Of a stretch of DNA of 15,667 nucleotides, positions 6,219 through 15,667 are shown in pieces. Both the position numbers and the translations under genes were made by a program. The stretch is from NCBI GenBank assembly GCA_012932865.1, contig SAXG01000176.1:1-15667 (forward strand), read 5' to 3'. This stretch comes from Amylostereum areolatum. Taxonomy: Eukaryota > Basidiomycota > Agaricomycetes > Russulales > Stereaceae. The notes below the pieces were generated by a model. The model was not told where the DNA came from. It saw only the letters and a program-made list of their open reading frames with translations, and did not search any database. Every line of letters begins with the position of its first letter. Positions within the stretch are counted from its first letter, which is position 1.

Positions 6219-9200
6219 ATGGACGACAGCGCCTCCCCGCCGTCCACTTCCCAACAACCACAATCCAATGGTCTCGGTCTCCCATCACCCATGACGTCTC
6301 GCCCAACGTCGACCAATGCGTCCACGACTACCCTAGCTCCTCCTCCGCCCCTTCCTTTCGCCGCGGTCTCCCACTCCCAACGCACACGAGTGCTCTCCGG
6401 GGACGCCCTCGGCTTCAACAAGTTCATTCTATACGAGAACAAGTTACGTTTCTACATCGTCGCCTCCAACACGTCCGAATCCCACCACCGCATCGTCAAG
6501 ATCGACCGCACCACCCTCGAGGAGCTCGATGTCGTCGAAGACGAGGCTATGTACACCGGGAGGCAGATGACGGACGTGCTCAAGATGATCGAGGAGGGAA
6601 ATAGGGCCGCCGGTGGACTCAGCAAGCCGAGGGTGTTCTTCGGGCTTGTAGGTACGTCCCGTTCATCTTGTTTGGTTGGCAACGAAACCTGACCTGGTGA
6701 AGGGTTCGTCAGATTCACCGCGGGATGGTACATGATCCTCATCACGAAACGCTCGCCCGTTGCGCTCCTCGGCGGCAATTACATCTACCACTGCGAAAAC
6801 ACCGAGTCGTGGCCGTTCCCTCAACGCACAAGATCGAGCGACCAGCGGAAGAGCAGCGCCTCATGAACATTTTTAAACAGGTCGACATGTCCAAGAACTT
6901 CTACTTCAGGTGCGAGCGGCCCGCGAACTCATGTTCAACCGCAGGAACTGACCGCTCGAGAATAGTTACACCTACGACGTCACGTCGACGCTGCAGAACA
7001 ACCTTACTCTAAGGAATCGGATGTCAGAGGGAAATGGCCTTTCAGCGACCGCTACGCGTGGAATTACCACATGTTCGCCGCGGCGTTCGAGGACCAGGAG
7101 AAAGTCACGGCGCGCGCGCATTGGGTGCTTCCTCTTATGCACGGACATGTTGACCAAGCCAGTGCGTCCCTTCCTCTTTTCACTGCCGCGAGTGTATATT
7201 GACTTCTTTCAGAACTGACGGTGCTAGGGCGCGTTATCTACGTTACGCTGATTGCACGCAGGTCGCGTCATTATGCCGGTGCGCGATATCTGAAGCGTGG
7301 CGTGAACGAGGAGGTGCATATATCCTTGTTTTTACTTTCTATCCTGGTGCTGACGTTCTTTGCTTCGTAGGGTAACGTCGCCAACGAGGTCGAGACAGAA
7401 CAGATCGTCTCGGAGGCGCTCACAACCCCGTTCTCCTACCCAGGACACACCGCCTCGGCAGAAAGACGTCCAAATCCGCGGTACACAAGTTATGTCCAGG
7501 TCTTTTTCTCACTCACGCCACGCGGTACCCGTCACTGATCAAGAAGTAAAGTACCGTGGCAGCATCCCGATCTACTGGACACAAGAGCTCAATTCCATGA
7601 GTCCTAAACCTCCCATCGAAAGTATGTCTTCCACCGGTCGTTGACTTTCCCTGGTAACTCACCAGCATGTCCGGCCAGTCAGCGTCGTGGACCCTTTCTT
7701 CACCGCCGCGGCGCGCCACTTCGATGACCTTTTCGCGCGGTACGGTACCCCGATCACCATCCTGAACCTCATCAAGAAACGCGAACCGGTCCCGCGCGAG
7801 AGCAAGCTCTTGGACGAATACACGCACTGCGTGAGCTACCTCAACCAGTTCCTCCCTCCGGAACGGAAGATGGTCTACGTCGCCTGGGACATGTCGCGGG
7901 CGTACAAGGAGTAAGTCCACCCTCTCTTTACGAAGATCAACCCTGACTGGTCGATGGACAGGAAGACGCAAGACGTGATCAGCTATCTGGAGGACCTGGC
8001 CGAGGAATCCATCCAAATGACGGGGTTCTTTCATTCCGGACCCGAGCCCTACGCGCACCACTTGCACGGGCGCGACAGGTACTCTTCCTGTCGTACATCC
8101 TTGCTTGCTTTCTCAACGCTCACGCGAAGCACAGTCCCATATGGCGCAAGGATATGCTGCTCCAGAACGGCATCTGCCGCACCAACTGCGTCGACTGTCT
8201 CGACCGGACGAACGCCGCGCAGTTCGTGTTCGGGAAGCGCGCGCTGGGGCATCAGCTGTACGCCCTCGGCGTCGTGGACACGCCCGACCTCGCGTTCGAC
8301 TCGGATGCCGTGAACATGCTGACGGAGATGTACCACGATCACGGCGACAGTAAGTCCTTCTTTCTACCATGCGAGCGTATGTTAACGATGTCAGCCTTGG
8401 CGTTGCAGTACACGGGGAGCGCGCTGGTCAACCGGGTGGAGACCTATAGACGGATGCCGCACTGGAATAGCCACTCGCGGGACATCATCGAGAACTTCCG
8501 GCGGTTCTACACCAACTCTCTCCTAGGTTTGCGCCTCTCGCTCTTCCTTCTCAGCCCCCTTTCCTTCTAACTTCCAATTCCAGATGCGGACAAGCAAACC
8601 GCGATCGACCTATTCCTCGGTATTCGAGCCGACCCAAGGGGCCACCCGCCAACGCGAGGCGGATACCGTGACTGGTACCGGAAGGACCACCTTGAATCGG
8701 CGTACGTCCTCGACGCGTGCCGTGAGGGCATCCAGTGCTTTGTCGAGAGCTCCGCTGGGTTCTGGTCGGAGTATTACCGTCCGCTGCTGTTCACGTCCCT
8801 CGGGAAGCACTTTGCGTACCTGATGAACAGCACGCTCAAGCTGCCTGGGTGCGTTTCCTTCGCTGTCTTCCAAGGGGACGTGATGTTGACCGCGACGAGT
8901 AGGAAGACATTGAGGGACGTGAACCAGAGTCCGTTTCAGCCGCATAGGCTCGCTGGAAACCCAAGGTCTGTCCGCTTTCTTTTCCCAATCTGTGGGCGGA
9001 CATGGGGTTGACAGGAGGATAGGATCATCGACAACGTCCGACGGCTCATGGGCGCGGAGAGCAAGCGGTCCGCGCGTGAGGACCTCTTCAAGCCCGCGGT
9101 GCCGACCAAGGCGCGTTCGACGGAAGGCTCCGTGGGCACGGAGAGCACGTCGTGGCTCGAACCAGTCGTGCCCGAGGAAGAAGAAGAGAGAGTACCAGCA

Positions 9201-9512
9201 GTACGTTTTCCGCCCTCCTACGCCTTCTTCCCTCCACGCTAACCTGTTCCGCGCAGGTACGTCGATCAATGCCTGGGGATATACGAAGATGAAGCGGGTC
9301 CGGCCCGGAAGGACGTCGAGAAGTACGAGTCGGCGGTGGCGTTGGGGCACGGCCAGCGCATGGAGGTGAGCCGTGCGGACGAGGACGAGGTCAACGAGGT
9401 CAGCATCGAGCTATTCTTCAAACGGGCGATGCCGGATGTGCCCGTGGAAGAGGGTTGGCCGAATCCGTTCAATTATGAGAAATGGGTGAGGGGCGCACCG
9501 GGGAAGCAGTGA
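6219..9512 (+). CDS. FIG4: FIG4-type SAC-domain polyphosphoinositide phosphatase, 14 exons, three apparent frameshifts
   Basis: In yeast and animals this family removes the 5-phosphate of PI(3,5)P2 on vacuole/endosome membranes and works in a complex with Vac14 and the kinase Fab1/PIKfyve. Exons: 6219-6651, 6703-6909, 6966-7161, 7213-7313, 7371-7499, 7552-7621, 7679-7910, 7962-8078, 8135-8349, 8395-8526, 8584-8848, 8903-8965, 9023-9200, 9257-9512; introns 45-57 bp; about 865 codons, near the family size. After a Ser/Pro-rich N-terminus come SAC motifs: [41 protein letters not shown], and the catalytic [12 protein letters not shown] (8178-8213, about residues 511-522), whose CX5R is intact. 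[12 protein letters not shown] and TSLGKHFAY follow. The frame breaks near 6806 (one base short), 7007 (one base short) and about 9190 (two short or one extra). Either these are assembly errors or the gene is newly inactivated; splice sites and catalytic residues look selected, which favours errors. Confidence 0.93.
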
Positions 9513-9640
9513 CTGACTTTGCTGGAGGTTGTTAGGGAAGGAGGGAGGATTCGGCGTCATGGCGGGGTAGAGAGCTCACCCAGTTGGAGTTTCGTGACAC
9601 AAGCGCTGGAAGCGCTAGTACCGGTACTTTATTCAACTTA
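9513..9640 (+). other. FIG4 3' flank up to the inner edge of the right arm
   Basis: No coding signal is seen. The sequence contains gcgctggaagcgc (a small inverted repeat near 9602) and a taccggtac palindrome near 9619. The right arm's similarity to the left arm begins shortly after, near 9635-9645, so FIG4 ends only about 120-130 bp from the duplication boundary. Confidence 0.5.
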
Positions 9641-9866
9641 GTATGCGCCCGCCGCCATGTCGTTGATGCTAATACTCCTAGCTTCAACCGTATAGCAGTA
9701 TGTTTCCCACGTGTATGCTTCATATACCTGGCTAACCTTTCTCGCGATGCAGGTATGTACGATATAGAGTTTACCGTGCACCATCAAAGTCCATGATTGT
9801 ATAGGCATTATGCACCGAAAAGCGACTGCTCTTCAACAGACATTTTCTGACCCGGCCGAGCTTTCA

Positions 9867-10202
9867 TTAAAAACCCATATCCCCGCCAGACTCCTTCCCC
9901 GCTCGCTGACCTGGCCAATAGCCCCTTTGCACTGCTCCCTCCTTCAACCTCTTCATCCTCAGAGACTCCTCCAATTTCTGCGCCTCCGCCGACGCCTGCT
10001 GGGGTAGGGGCTGGGTCACTGGTAGTAGAGGTAGAGGTGGTGGTGTTCGTGTTTGTGCTCGTGTTCGCACTGGTGCTCGTGCTGGTGTTGCTGGTGTTCG
10101 TGCTGGTGTTCGTGCTATTGTTGGTGGAGGGTACGGTCGGTCGGCATTCTGACGTTTCACCCGCTCTTTGAGCTTCTTGGAATCGGTCTTCTCCATGGCC
10201 AT
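9867..10202 (-). CDS. Small basic protein with low-complexity repeat, right copy
   Basis: Minus-strand ATG at 10202 opens 111 residues beginning MAMEKTDSKKLKERVKRQNA, nearly identical to the left copy's start. A two-base length difference just after this segment puts the repeat in another frame than on the left, giving Ala/Pro/Thr/Arg instead of Ser/Thr/Asn. The tail EAQKLEESLRMKRLKEG then GYWPGQRAGK looks coding and suggests this frame is ancestral at the C-terminus. The alternative frame through the repeat is also open, over 9808-10353. Upstream, a putative intron spans 10218-10283 with a consensus gtgagt donor, so the true start may lie in an earlier exon. Function unknown. One of the two copies must be frame-altered. 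Confidence 0.4.
   Translation of the reverse strand: MAMEKTDSKKLKERVKRQNADRPYPPPTIARTPARTPATPARAPVRTRAQTRTPPPLPLLPVTQPLPQQASAEAQKLEESLRMKRLKEGAVQRGYWPGQRAGKESGGDMGF
10030..10130 (-). repeat. Imperfect low-complexity repeat, right copy
   Basis: On the plus strand this is a run of tgctggtgtt- and gtgctcgtg-like units, the reverse complement of the accagc-type repeat at 4846-4940. It is of similar length but different register, as expected of a slippage-prone coding microsatellite. Confidence 0.75.
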
Positions 10203-11095
10203 AATGCGTATTGCGATCTACGCACGTCATGCGTGGTGGGGAAGATATAGCATGAGAGGTATGCGCATGTTTCGATAACTCACAAATGGGATAATTGACG
10301 ATGTTTTTTCTGTCAGCGCCGTAGCTCAGGCTCGAACGAGAGATGGCTAGCACGGGAGAGGCGTAGGGACGGAGTTCTGTTTGTGGGTCACGGTGGTGGC
10401 AGACGCCTGAGCTTCGAGAACGAGGAAGTTGGGTTGTGCACGTTCAACGACATGGGTTTTTGAAGGGCCTCGAGGGCCCGGTACCACTTAGGACCTGTGC
10501 TTGGGACCGTGCATGACGTCGTGGGGAACTGCACCCAGCGGGCACGTTCACTCGCTTCTCGAACAACGGTTCACATCTATCTATCCATCCATCCGACAGT
10601 CAGATTCCACCCTTCCAGTCAAGCACAGTTCTGACTTGGAAGACGTCAAATGAATTCTGCAATTCGCGGCGTGCCTACCGCTGTTTTTTTCTACTTCTTG
10701 CGTTGTTCTTGTGTGTCTGAGGTATGTAGCAGGACACTAAATAGTACCGGTAGTGTACGACTCCGAGCCGAAAGACAAAGGGGGTCACGTGACCATGTAC
10801 GGCCTTGGCCCTCCCCTTCGTTCACCTCCACATTGCCTTCAACAACCGTGCACCATCAGTCAATCAACAAGTCCACGCGTAACGTCGAAACACTCCCCAG
10901 GACATAGTATTCAACGTACCGTGTGCTGCGTTCTCAGTATTCGTTCAGTACTCCCTGACCCGAGTCCAACTTTGGTGACAGTGGCATTTGCCAGCGGCGT
11001 TGAGTGGCAAGCGACGGAAGCTCCTCGCGAAAGGTGGGCGGGAAACCACATTTATCGTTTTCGAGAGATCTGAAAATTGCTAACACACGTTTTAG
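10203..11095. promoter_or_regulatory. Divergent intergenic region, right copy
   Basis: Reverse-complement counterpart of 3871-4754. GACGTCATGC lies at 10511-10520 (minus strand), next to a block shared with 4440-4465. A stretch at about 10580-10645 matches 4300-4345, and one at about 10805-10860 matches 4120-4165. The part next to the F-box start (about 10920-11030) matches 3960-4045. A ctaac...ttttag sequence just before ATG 11096 looks like a branch point and acceptor, so a 5' UTR intron is possible. No independent gene is supported here. Confidence 0.55.
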
Positions 11096-12822
11096 ATGGC
11101 TAGACCCCCCGATCAACTTACCACACTTCCGACTGAGCTCCTCACCGGCGTTTTGGAGCTCCTGGATGCGTCTACACTCATTGCCTGCATGTTGGTGAGT
11201 CTTTCACACCGTTGTATGTGTATATTAAGCTGGTGTCTTATATTCCTCGCAGATCTGTCGGCGGCTTAAGATCTTAATCGACAATACCGCGTCACTCAAA
11301 TACATCCTCGCGCTCAATGCATCGGGGATGGAAGATGGACGAAACAGCACGCTCTCGCTCATCGAGCGCGGTCGGCGTCTTGACGCATACCATTCGGCTT
11401 GGCGAACCTTACTTGGTCGGACGAGCGTGGTGCCTTCCCGGGCCGTGCGACGTGTGTATGTCTGGAGGATTCCTCGTGGCCATCGAAGGCATTTGTGCAC
11501 ATTTGGCAAATCCTTCGCAGTTGCGCGGAGTTGAAGCACGCTGCGTCGTTGGAGTTCCCTTCCAATAATGTGCTCGCATTTGCAATCGAACCGGAGGAAG
11601 ACCTCCTTTTATTCATGTTCGCCTGAAAGGTACTGTTTCTTTTCCTCGTTGACCGTAGGATTCAACTAACGGGCTTTCGACACGCGTCAGATTGTACTGC
11701 TCTGCATCCTCTGGGATACCTCATCCAAAGCGCATATCTGCGACATCGACTTGATACTATGCTCCATATCTGGGAATTCGTGGTGGTTTCTGCATGGCAA
11801 AGCTGGGCTGTGCCACCATCTACAACTGGCACACTGGACGAGAGATGGTGGCGTTGATGATATTATATTTCGCTTCGAGGAGTGTTGACGTAAGACCTGT
11901 CAGGTGTTGTTACTGGGCCCTGGATCCATGCTTGCTAGATGGTGGATATATCCTCACATTCGACGACAGAGATGGGGGCTGTCCTATGGTCTGGGAAAGC
12001 TCTGCATGGAACGCAGGCACCGACGTTCACCCGATGACCATGTCGTCGCTCTCCTTTTGCCCAAGTTCTGGGACAGTGTGGCTAGCTGCGACTTCTCCGT
12101 CGACGTATTTCCCGGAGGGACGCGAGGAACTCCGCAAAGCGGACACTTCTTCTCCACGCACGCTGTTCGTTTGCTCTCCGCCACGGTCGATTTCCACCCT
12201 TCCTCCCCCCACAGAAGAAGAAGAAGAGACGGAAGCACGGCCCACGTTCCGAAACTCGAGTTCACCTTTCCGTCAACCGTGATAATGGATTACATCTCCA
12301 CTGCCCGTGAATCTTCCGACGACACTGATTCAGACTCTGGCTATCATACCATCCCGTGGAACGAGTGGGCTCCCGGAAACGTCCTTGTCACTCCTGTCTG
12401 GGAGTCCTCCTCCAGGCATCTTCTTCAAGACGGGATGCGACGGTCGCGCCCTGCAACTCATTGAACCCGACGCGGTCAAAATCTACGACTTCAACCGCCT
12501 GCGTGTGCGCAACGCCTCAAAATCGGCACCCAAACAGAGACGATCACAGGACGTATCGAGGTGGACTGGCTGGAGGATAGCTACGAGGACGTGTTCGTCG
12601 AGACGTTCTTAGAGTGCACGGCCGCCACCTACAAGCTTCCTTGCAAGGCCGATAATATGGATGTGAGACTGGCAGAGGACGCGCTTATCCTGATCCCGGT
12701 ACGTCGTCCCCGCTCAGTGCTTGGTCTGTACTGAAGAGGCTGATATTTCGTGGTGTGTATAGAAAGATACGGAAACCGAGGACGGGAAACGCGTGCGCAA
12801 AGTGCGTATTTTGAGCATATAG
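11096..12822 (+). pseudogene. F-box protein gene, right copy, disrupted
   Basis: Exon 1 (11096-11194) encodes MARPPDQLTTLPTELLTGVL and the rest of an F-box start. Intron 1 is 11195-11252; exon 2 continues CRRLKILIDNTASLKYILAL. This copy keeps the Glu and Trp codons that are stops in the left copy, but loses frame near 11408 (one base short relative to the left copy) and again downstream, reaching TGA at about 11624. In the 3' part PWNEWAPGNVLV is intact. A one-base gain near 12414 then leads to TGA 12462-12464, and a one-base loss near 12517 restores the frame (GTQTETITGRIE to LAEDALILIP). The last intron is 12699-12762 and the stop is at 12820-12822. The alternating frames mark it as a pseudogene unless the assembly is faulty. 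When intact, the product would be an SCF substrate receptor. Confidence 0.8.
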
Positions 12823-12844
12823 GATGTAGGATCAAGTGCGTGTA

Positions 12845-13110
12845 GGGGTGAGATTGTGCGATTGCCGGGGGCACCACCACTTAAGCTTTCAATATATGAA
12901 TGTTCAAGAGGGCCTGGCTCAACCGTACCGCAACCGCGATATGCAGGCATCTGCAGGATGGGACTTTTTCGTTGGCGGAAGTTTCCAAGGCGTGCTCGAT
13001 CTGCAGACGATGTGGGTAAGTGAACAAGGGCCCTCGAGAGTCTCTGTTGCCAACAACGAGTACTACAAGTCAGATACATGTACACGGAAGTCCAGTTGTC
13101 CACTGCGGAT
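12845..13110 (-). pseudogene. Decayed fragment of the SDR/NmrA-like gene
   Basis: Read on the minus strand, a block near 12965-13015 aligns with 165-215 of the SDR exon (about 38 of 50 positions by eye, one gap). Weaker similarity continues through the next roughly 100 bases. Both sides read LGNFRQRKS in a non-coding frame, which shows conservation at the DNA level. No exon is intact and stops occur in the coding frame. It lies just outside the F-box stop, so it continues the mirror order of the inverted duplication, without a counterpart of the coiled-coil gene. Confidence 0.5.
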
Positions 13111-13215
13111 TTCGGGAATGAGGCACCAGTAAGTAACAGAAAATACATATTGGGAGGGAATACATGCGAACGGTCGTAAAGCGTCGTAAGTCGGTAGCGT
13201 GGAAATCGAATAGGT

Positions 13216-14317
13216 TTACAGCTTGATCTGGGTCACCTCCGCACGCGCGGCGACGAACATGCCGTTCACACCGCGCTTCGCAGGAGCGGAAGGGTACGCT
13301 GCGTACGTCGACGTCGGCTTCGGCTTCGCGCTGGAGCTGTAGCCGGCGGTGTTGATGCTGGGAGGGTACGCGTTCCCGGAGTCGCGCGGCTGACGCTGCG
13401 CGGTGGGCTGGTTCCCGCGCTGAATTCCGCAACGCTGGAGACATTCATCAACACCCAGGGCGACATTATCAGGGATCTGGCCGACACACAAAGAAAACAA
13501 AAATTAAGTCAAGGGTTGAGCTCGATGAGAGAGGTGGGATCGGAACGGACCTTCGACTCGAGGTCGTAGATCTGCTGCACGCCGAGACCGCCGAGGGTGG
13601 CCCCGACGATGTCCGGGGGAAGGCCGAAGTCTGGGATAGATGGGATATGGCATAAGCACGGATATATGTGAGCAAAGTGGGGGGAAGGTTCGCGTACAGC
13701 GCTGCGCGACCTGACTGACGCCCGGGTCCTCGTTGTTGAAGCCCGCGACGAACATCGCGGACTCGCAACTCGGGTTCATCTCGAAGTGGATCGCGCCCTG
13801 GGGGAAGACCGTGGCCGAGCCGGGCGCGATGTCGATCTCGATGAAGCGCGCGCCGTTCTCGACCAGGACGCCGCCGCGGAGGGTGGTGTTCAGCGAGAAG
13901 TTGATCTCGGTCGCGCGCGGGTGCGTGTGGGGGGTATTGATGCCGCAGGGACCCAGGAATCCGATCGCTGTGCAGGTACGGCCATTCGTGCGTCAACGAT
14001 CCGTAGGATAAAGGAAGTGGGAAGGGGGAGGGGGGGAGGTGCGTACTCATGGATACACCGTTCCCTACCACAGCGGGGAAGTTCTCGGACGTGGCGGCGA
14101 CGGTGTGACCGCCTGCGCCGGTGGTGACGCCAACGGCAGAGGGCGGGTTGACGAAGTCGAAGAGGAATTGCTCATCCGAGAGGAGACGGAGGCGGTCGAC
14201 CTCGGTCGGCGCCAGACGCAGTTCGCCGACGAGCTCTGCAACAGATGACGCGGTGCTCTGCGCCTTGACCGTGGACGATGCGAGAAGTAGAACGCTAAGT
14301 GTGGCGAAGGAGAACAT
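13216..14317 (-). CDS. Secreted cupin (germin/spherulin-1-like) protein
   Basis: Four exons on the minus strand, all in frame: 14047-14317, 13698-13967, 13551-13630 and 13216-13476; introns 79, 67 and 74 bp; 293 residues. The first 19 or so residues (MFSFATLSVLLLASSTVKA) form a clear signal peptide. Cupin motif 1 reads GINTPHTHPRATE with metal ligands His104, His106 and Glu111. Motif 2 reads GSATVFPQGAIHFEMN with His151. These match the germin-type consensus, so a metal-binding beta-barrel secreted to the wall or outside the cell is expected. Germin relatives include oxalate oxidases and spherulins; activity cannot be read from sequence. After the barrel come a helix-like segment, DECLQRCG with two cysteines, and a Ser/Pro/Tyr/Lys-rich tail. 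No break is seen, unlike several neighbours. A TATA box lies upstream. Confidence 0.93.
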
Positions 14318-14453
14318 GGCGACGAAATTGTGGACCTGGCGTGAGACGAACAAGAAGGAATAAGAACTGAAGAGCCCGCGAAGTTCCCCGCGAAGTTCAA
14401 GAAGGAGAAGAAGGAACTCCGGTGGTGAAGAGTGGCGGACATGTTTCGAAGAG

Positions 14454-14461
14454 TTTATATA
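14454..14461 (-). promoter_or_regulatory. TATA box of the cupin gene
   Basis: On the minus strand the sequence reads ccTATATAAActc, a consensus TATA box. It is about 137 bp upstream of ATG 14317, leaving room for a leader of roughly 100 bases. No other gene competes for it. Confidence 0.65.
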
Positions 14462-14499
14462 GGTCTTTTGGGGGGAGTCCCGGGAAAAAAGTAATGCAT

Positions 14500-15531
14500 C
14501 CCCTTCCGTGTAAGTTGTGGTTAGGCTGTACATCCGTCCGATCCCTGAGATGGAGGCCGTTTCGAACGCACGGCGCGCGTTCAAGGTTTCAAAGACCCTT
14601 GAACGTCATGGACGCCGCTCGCATAACCAGAGCGCTACACCGCTTGTAGATACGTCGAGAGATTTGAGCTGAAAATGCTGGGCTAGAAATGTGGTACATA
14701 CAGGGTCCTCGGACTTCATGACCAATGGAGTATAACGGCGTTGCTGTGGAAGATGCTCGAGACAGACGGATGGCAGTGGTGATTTATCCATCCAGAGGGG
14801 TTCCTGCGGCCGTAGTTATGTGGTGTTTCGCCTTGAAAGAAGATGGAGACATATTCAGTTTATCTGAGTATATGAATGCGGGGTGGATCTTGAAAAGCTT
14901 ACAAGACGTGTACTGAAACAGTGACCGCATGCTTACGCTCGTGGCCCCCCGTATTCCGACTAACCCATTGCATGGGCAAGCCATCCGGAGGAGTTTCTTG
15001 AAGACTTTGTACGCAATAGCAGTTGGCACATAAACGTCTGAGGAGAGCGTGGCAAGCTGGCCCTGGGTGGAATCCAGGTGAATCTGAGAAGAGGATGTCA
15101 TCGATGATAGCGCTGGCAGAAATGCTCCGGAATTTGCCGAAAGCTCTTGTTCTCCCCCTCCGACCTCGAACGCCGCACTACGACAACGCAAAACAATATC
15201 CCCATTGCCAGTGCTCGAAGAGGACCCTTATTCCACACCGCATACGCCTTATATCTCACCACAATGCGTAGCCAGGACAACGACGCCGCCCAACTTTAAC
15301 CACTAGGCGCAGGGAAGCCAGTTGCGGCCTGCACGGTCCTCGCACAGCTTGAGCCAAGTTCTTGAAGTCGGTCTCTGTTTGAAGGAAGCCGGGTGACTAC
15401 CCAATGGACGACTCAAAACGTCCGGGGAGAGCCCTCTCCCAAGTAGAAACCCTCAGCTTTCGTGCTTTACCGTCACCATTTCCAGGAACGCACCTCCCAA
15501 GCTTCTCTCCGGCCCACGCTCACGAGCAACA
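14500..15531. other. About 1 kb without a supported gene
   Basis: ORFs here are short and their compositions are not convincing. Near 14579-14604 there is a hairpin, gttcaagg...ccttgaac, with perfect 8-bp arms. At 15098-15280 on the minus strand a frame contains YKAYAVWNKGPLRALAMGIL, which recalls a transmembrane loop motif (LR.YALW.....) of basidiomycete multi-pass proteins. It has no credible flanking exons, so at most it is a fragment. The last 60 bases are pyrimidine-rich and probably form the promoter and leader of the gene starting at 15532. Confidence 0.45.
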
Positions 15532-15667
15532 ATGAAGGTACGTATGTAGTTCTCCACGGTACGATTTCGGATCGATACGAGTATCTCCTTCTCCGGTGCG
15601 CGCTTTGACCGTACCACACCGCTCCTGCAGTAGGTTCGCCTCGCTTCATCACCCGCCCCACCGTGCC
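15532..15667 (+). CDS. Probable 5' end of a gene running off the right edge
   Basis: A good start context (gagcaacaATGAAG) is followed at once by a consensus donor, gtacgtatg. A 96-bp intron, 15538-15633, ends in ctgcagtag; the other possible acceptor three bases earlier would put TAG in frame. Reading on gives MK, then VRLASSPAPP to the window end. A very short first coding exon with an early intron is common in basidiomycete genes, including ribosomal protein genes, but the few residues visible do not identify the product. Pyrimidine-rich upstream sequence (about 15455-15515) fits a promoter. Confidence 0.35.

Larger units (their letters stand above)
9635..12822 (-). repeat. Right arm of the large inverted duplication
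   Basis: Reverse complement partner of about 2118-5325. From the inner edge outward it contains the 3' flank (match around 9650-9800), the STN-repeat gene copy, the intergenic region and the F-box gene copy. Each block is in mirror order to the left arm. Intron 1 of the F-box gene is 58 bp in both arms; the last intron is 64 bp here and 57 bp on the left. Confidence 0.88.

Noticed and set aside
7513..8067. 184-residue minus-strand ORF
   Set aside because: It overlaps FIG4 exons 6-8, whose translation matches SAC-family motifs; this is a codon-bias shadow.
8610..9350. 246-residue minus-strand ORF, the longest opposite-strand ORF inside the FIG4 region
   Set aside because: It covers FIG4 exons 11-14 and their introns antisense. 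It has no recognisable motif, while the plus strand reads as conserved protein.
2118..12822. Composite transposon or DNA transposon with FIG4 as cargo
   Set aside because: No transposase or integrase motifs, no short terminal inverted repeats and no target-site duplications were seen; the arms consist of host-type genes.
13469..14584. 371-residue minus-strand ORF including the cupin start
   Set aside because: It reads through intron 1 of the cupin gene into the wrong frame (Arg/His-rich) and loses the HTHPRATE motif; the spliced four-exon model restores it.

Overview
The window looks like nuclear DNA of a filamentous basidiomycete, probably an Agaricomycete. The genes are cut by many short introns (mostly 45-80 bp, GT...AG, pyrimidine-rich 3' ends), the DNA is fairly GC-rich, TATA boxes lie upstream of some genes, and there is an F-box family with an AWRTLTW-type motif that I associate with mushroom-forming fungi. 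Nothing bacterial, viral or CRISPR-like was seen.

Layout from left to right. (1) 1-811 (+): 3' part of a spliced NAD(P)-binding, SDR/NmrA-like oxidoreductase gene; the window opens inside an intron. (2) 1215-2022 (+): a spliced gene for a coiled-coil protein of unknown role. (3) 2118-3870 (-): an F-box gene carrying nonsense codons. (4) 3871-4754: the intergenic region shared with (5) 4755-5024 (+), a small basic protein followed by a Ser/Thr/Asn repeat. (6) 5288-6029 (-): weak signs of one or two small spliced genes. (7) 6219-9512 (+): a 14-exon FIG4-type SAC-domain phosphoinositide phosphatase with an intact catalytic motif but three apparent frameshifts. (8) 9867-10202 (-), 10203-11095 and 11096-12822 (+): second copies of the small-protein gene, the intergenic region and the F-box gene, in reversed order and orientation. 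(9) About 12845-13110 (-): a decayed piece of the SDR gene. (10) 13216-14317 (-): an intact secreted cupin (germin/spherulin-like) gene with a TATA box. (11) 14500-15531: about 1 kb with no convincing gene. (12) 15532 onward (+): a likely first exon of a gene running off the edge.

The main structural result is a large, diverged inverted duplication. The left arm (about 2118-5325) and the right arm (about 9635-12822) carry the same divergent pair, F-box gene and small STN-repeat gene with the region between them, as mirror images on either side of FIG4. The SDR gene at the left edge and the SDR remnant beyond the right arm extend the mirror order outward, with the coiled-coil gene present only on the left. 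The two F-box copies carry different lesions, so they decayed at least partly independently.

Limits: everything was read by eye. Splice sites are inferred from GT/AG consensus, intron size and reading-frame continuity. Family names rest on recognised motifs, not on searches. The frameshifts in FIG4 could be real or could be assembly errors.
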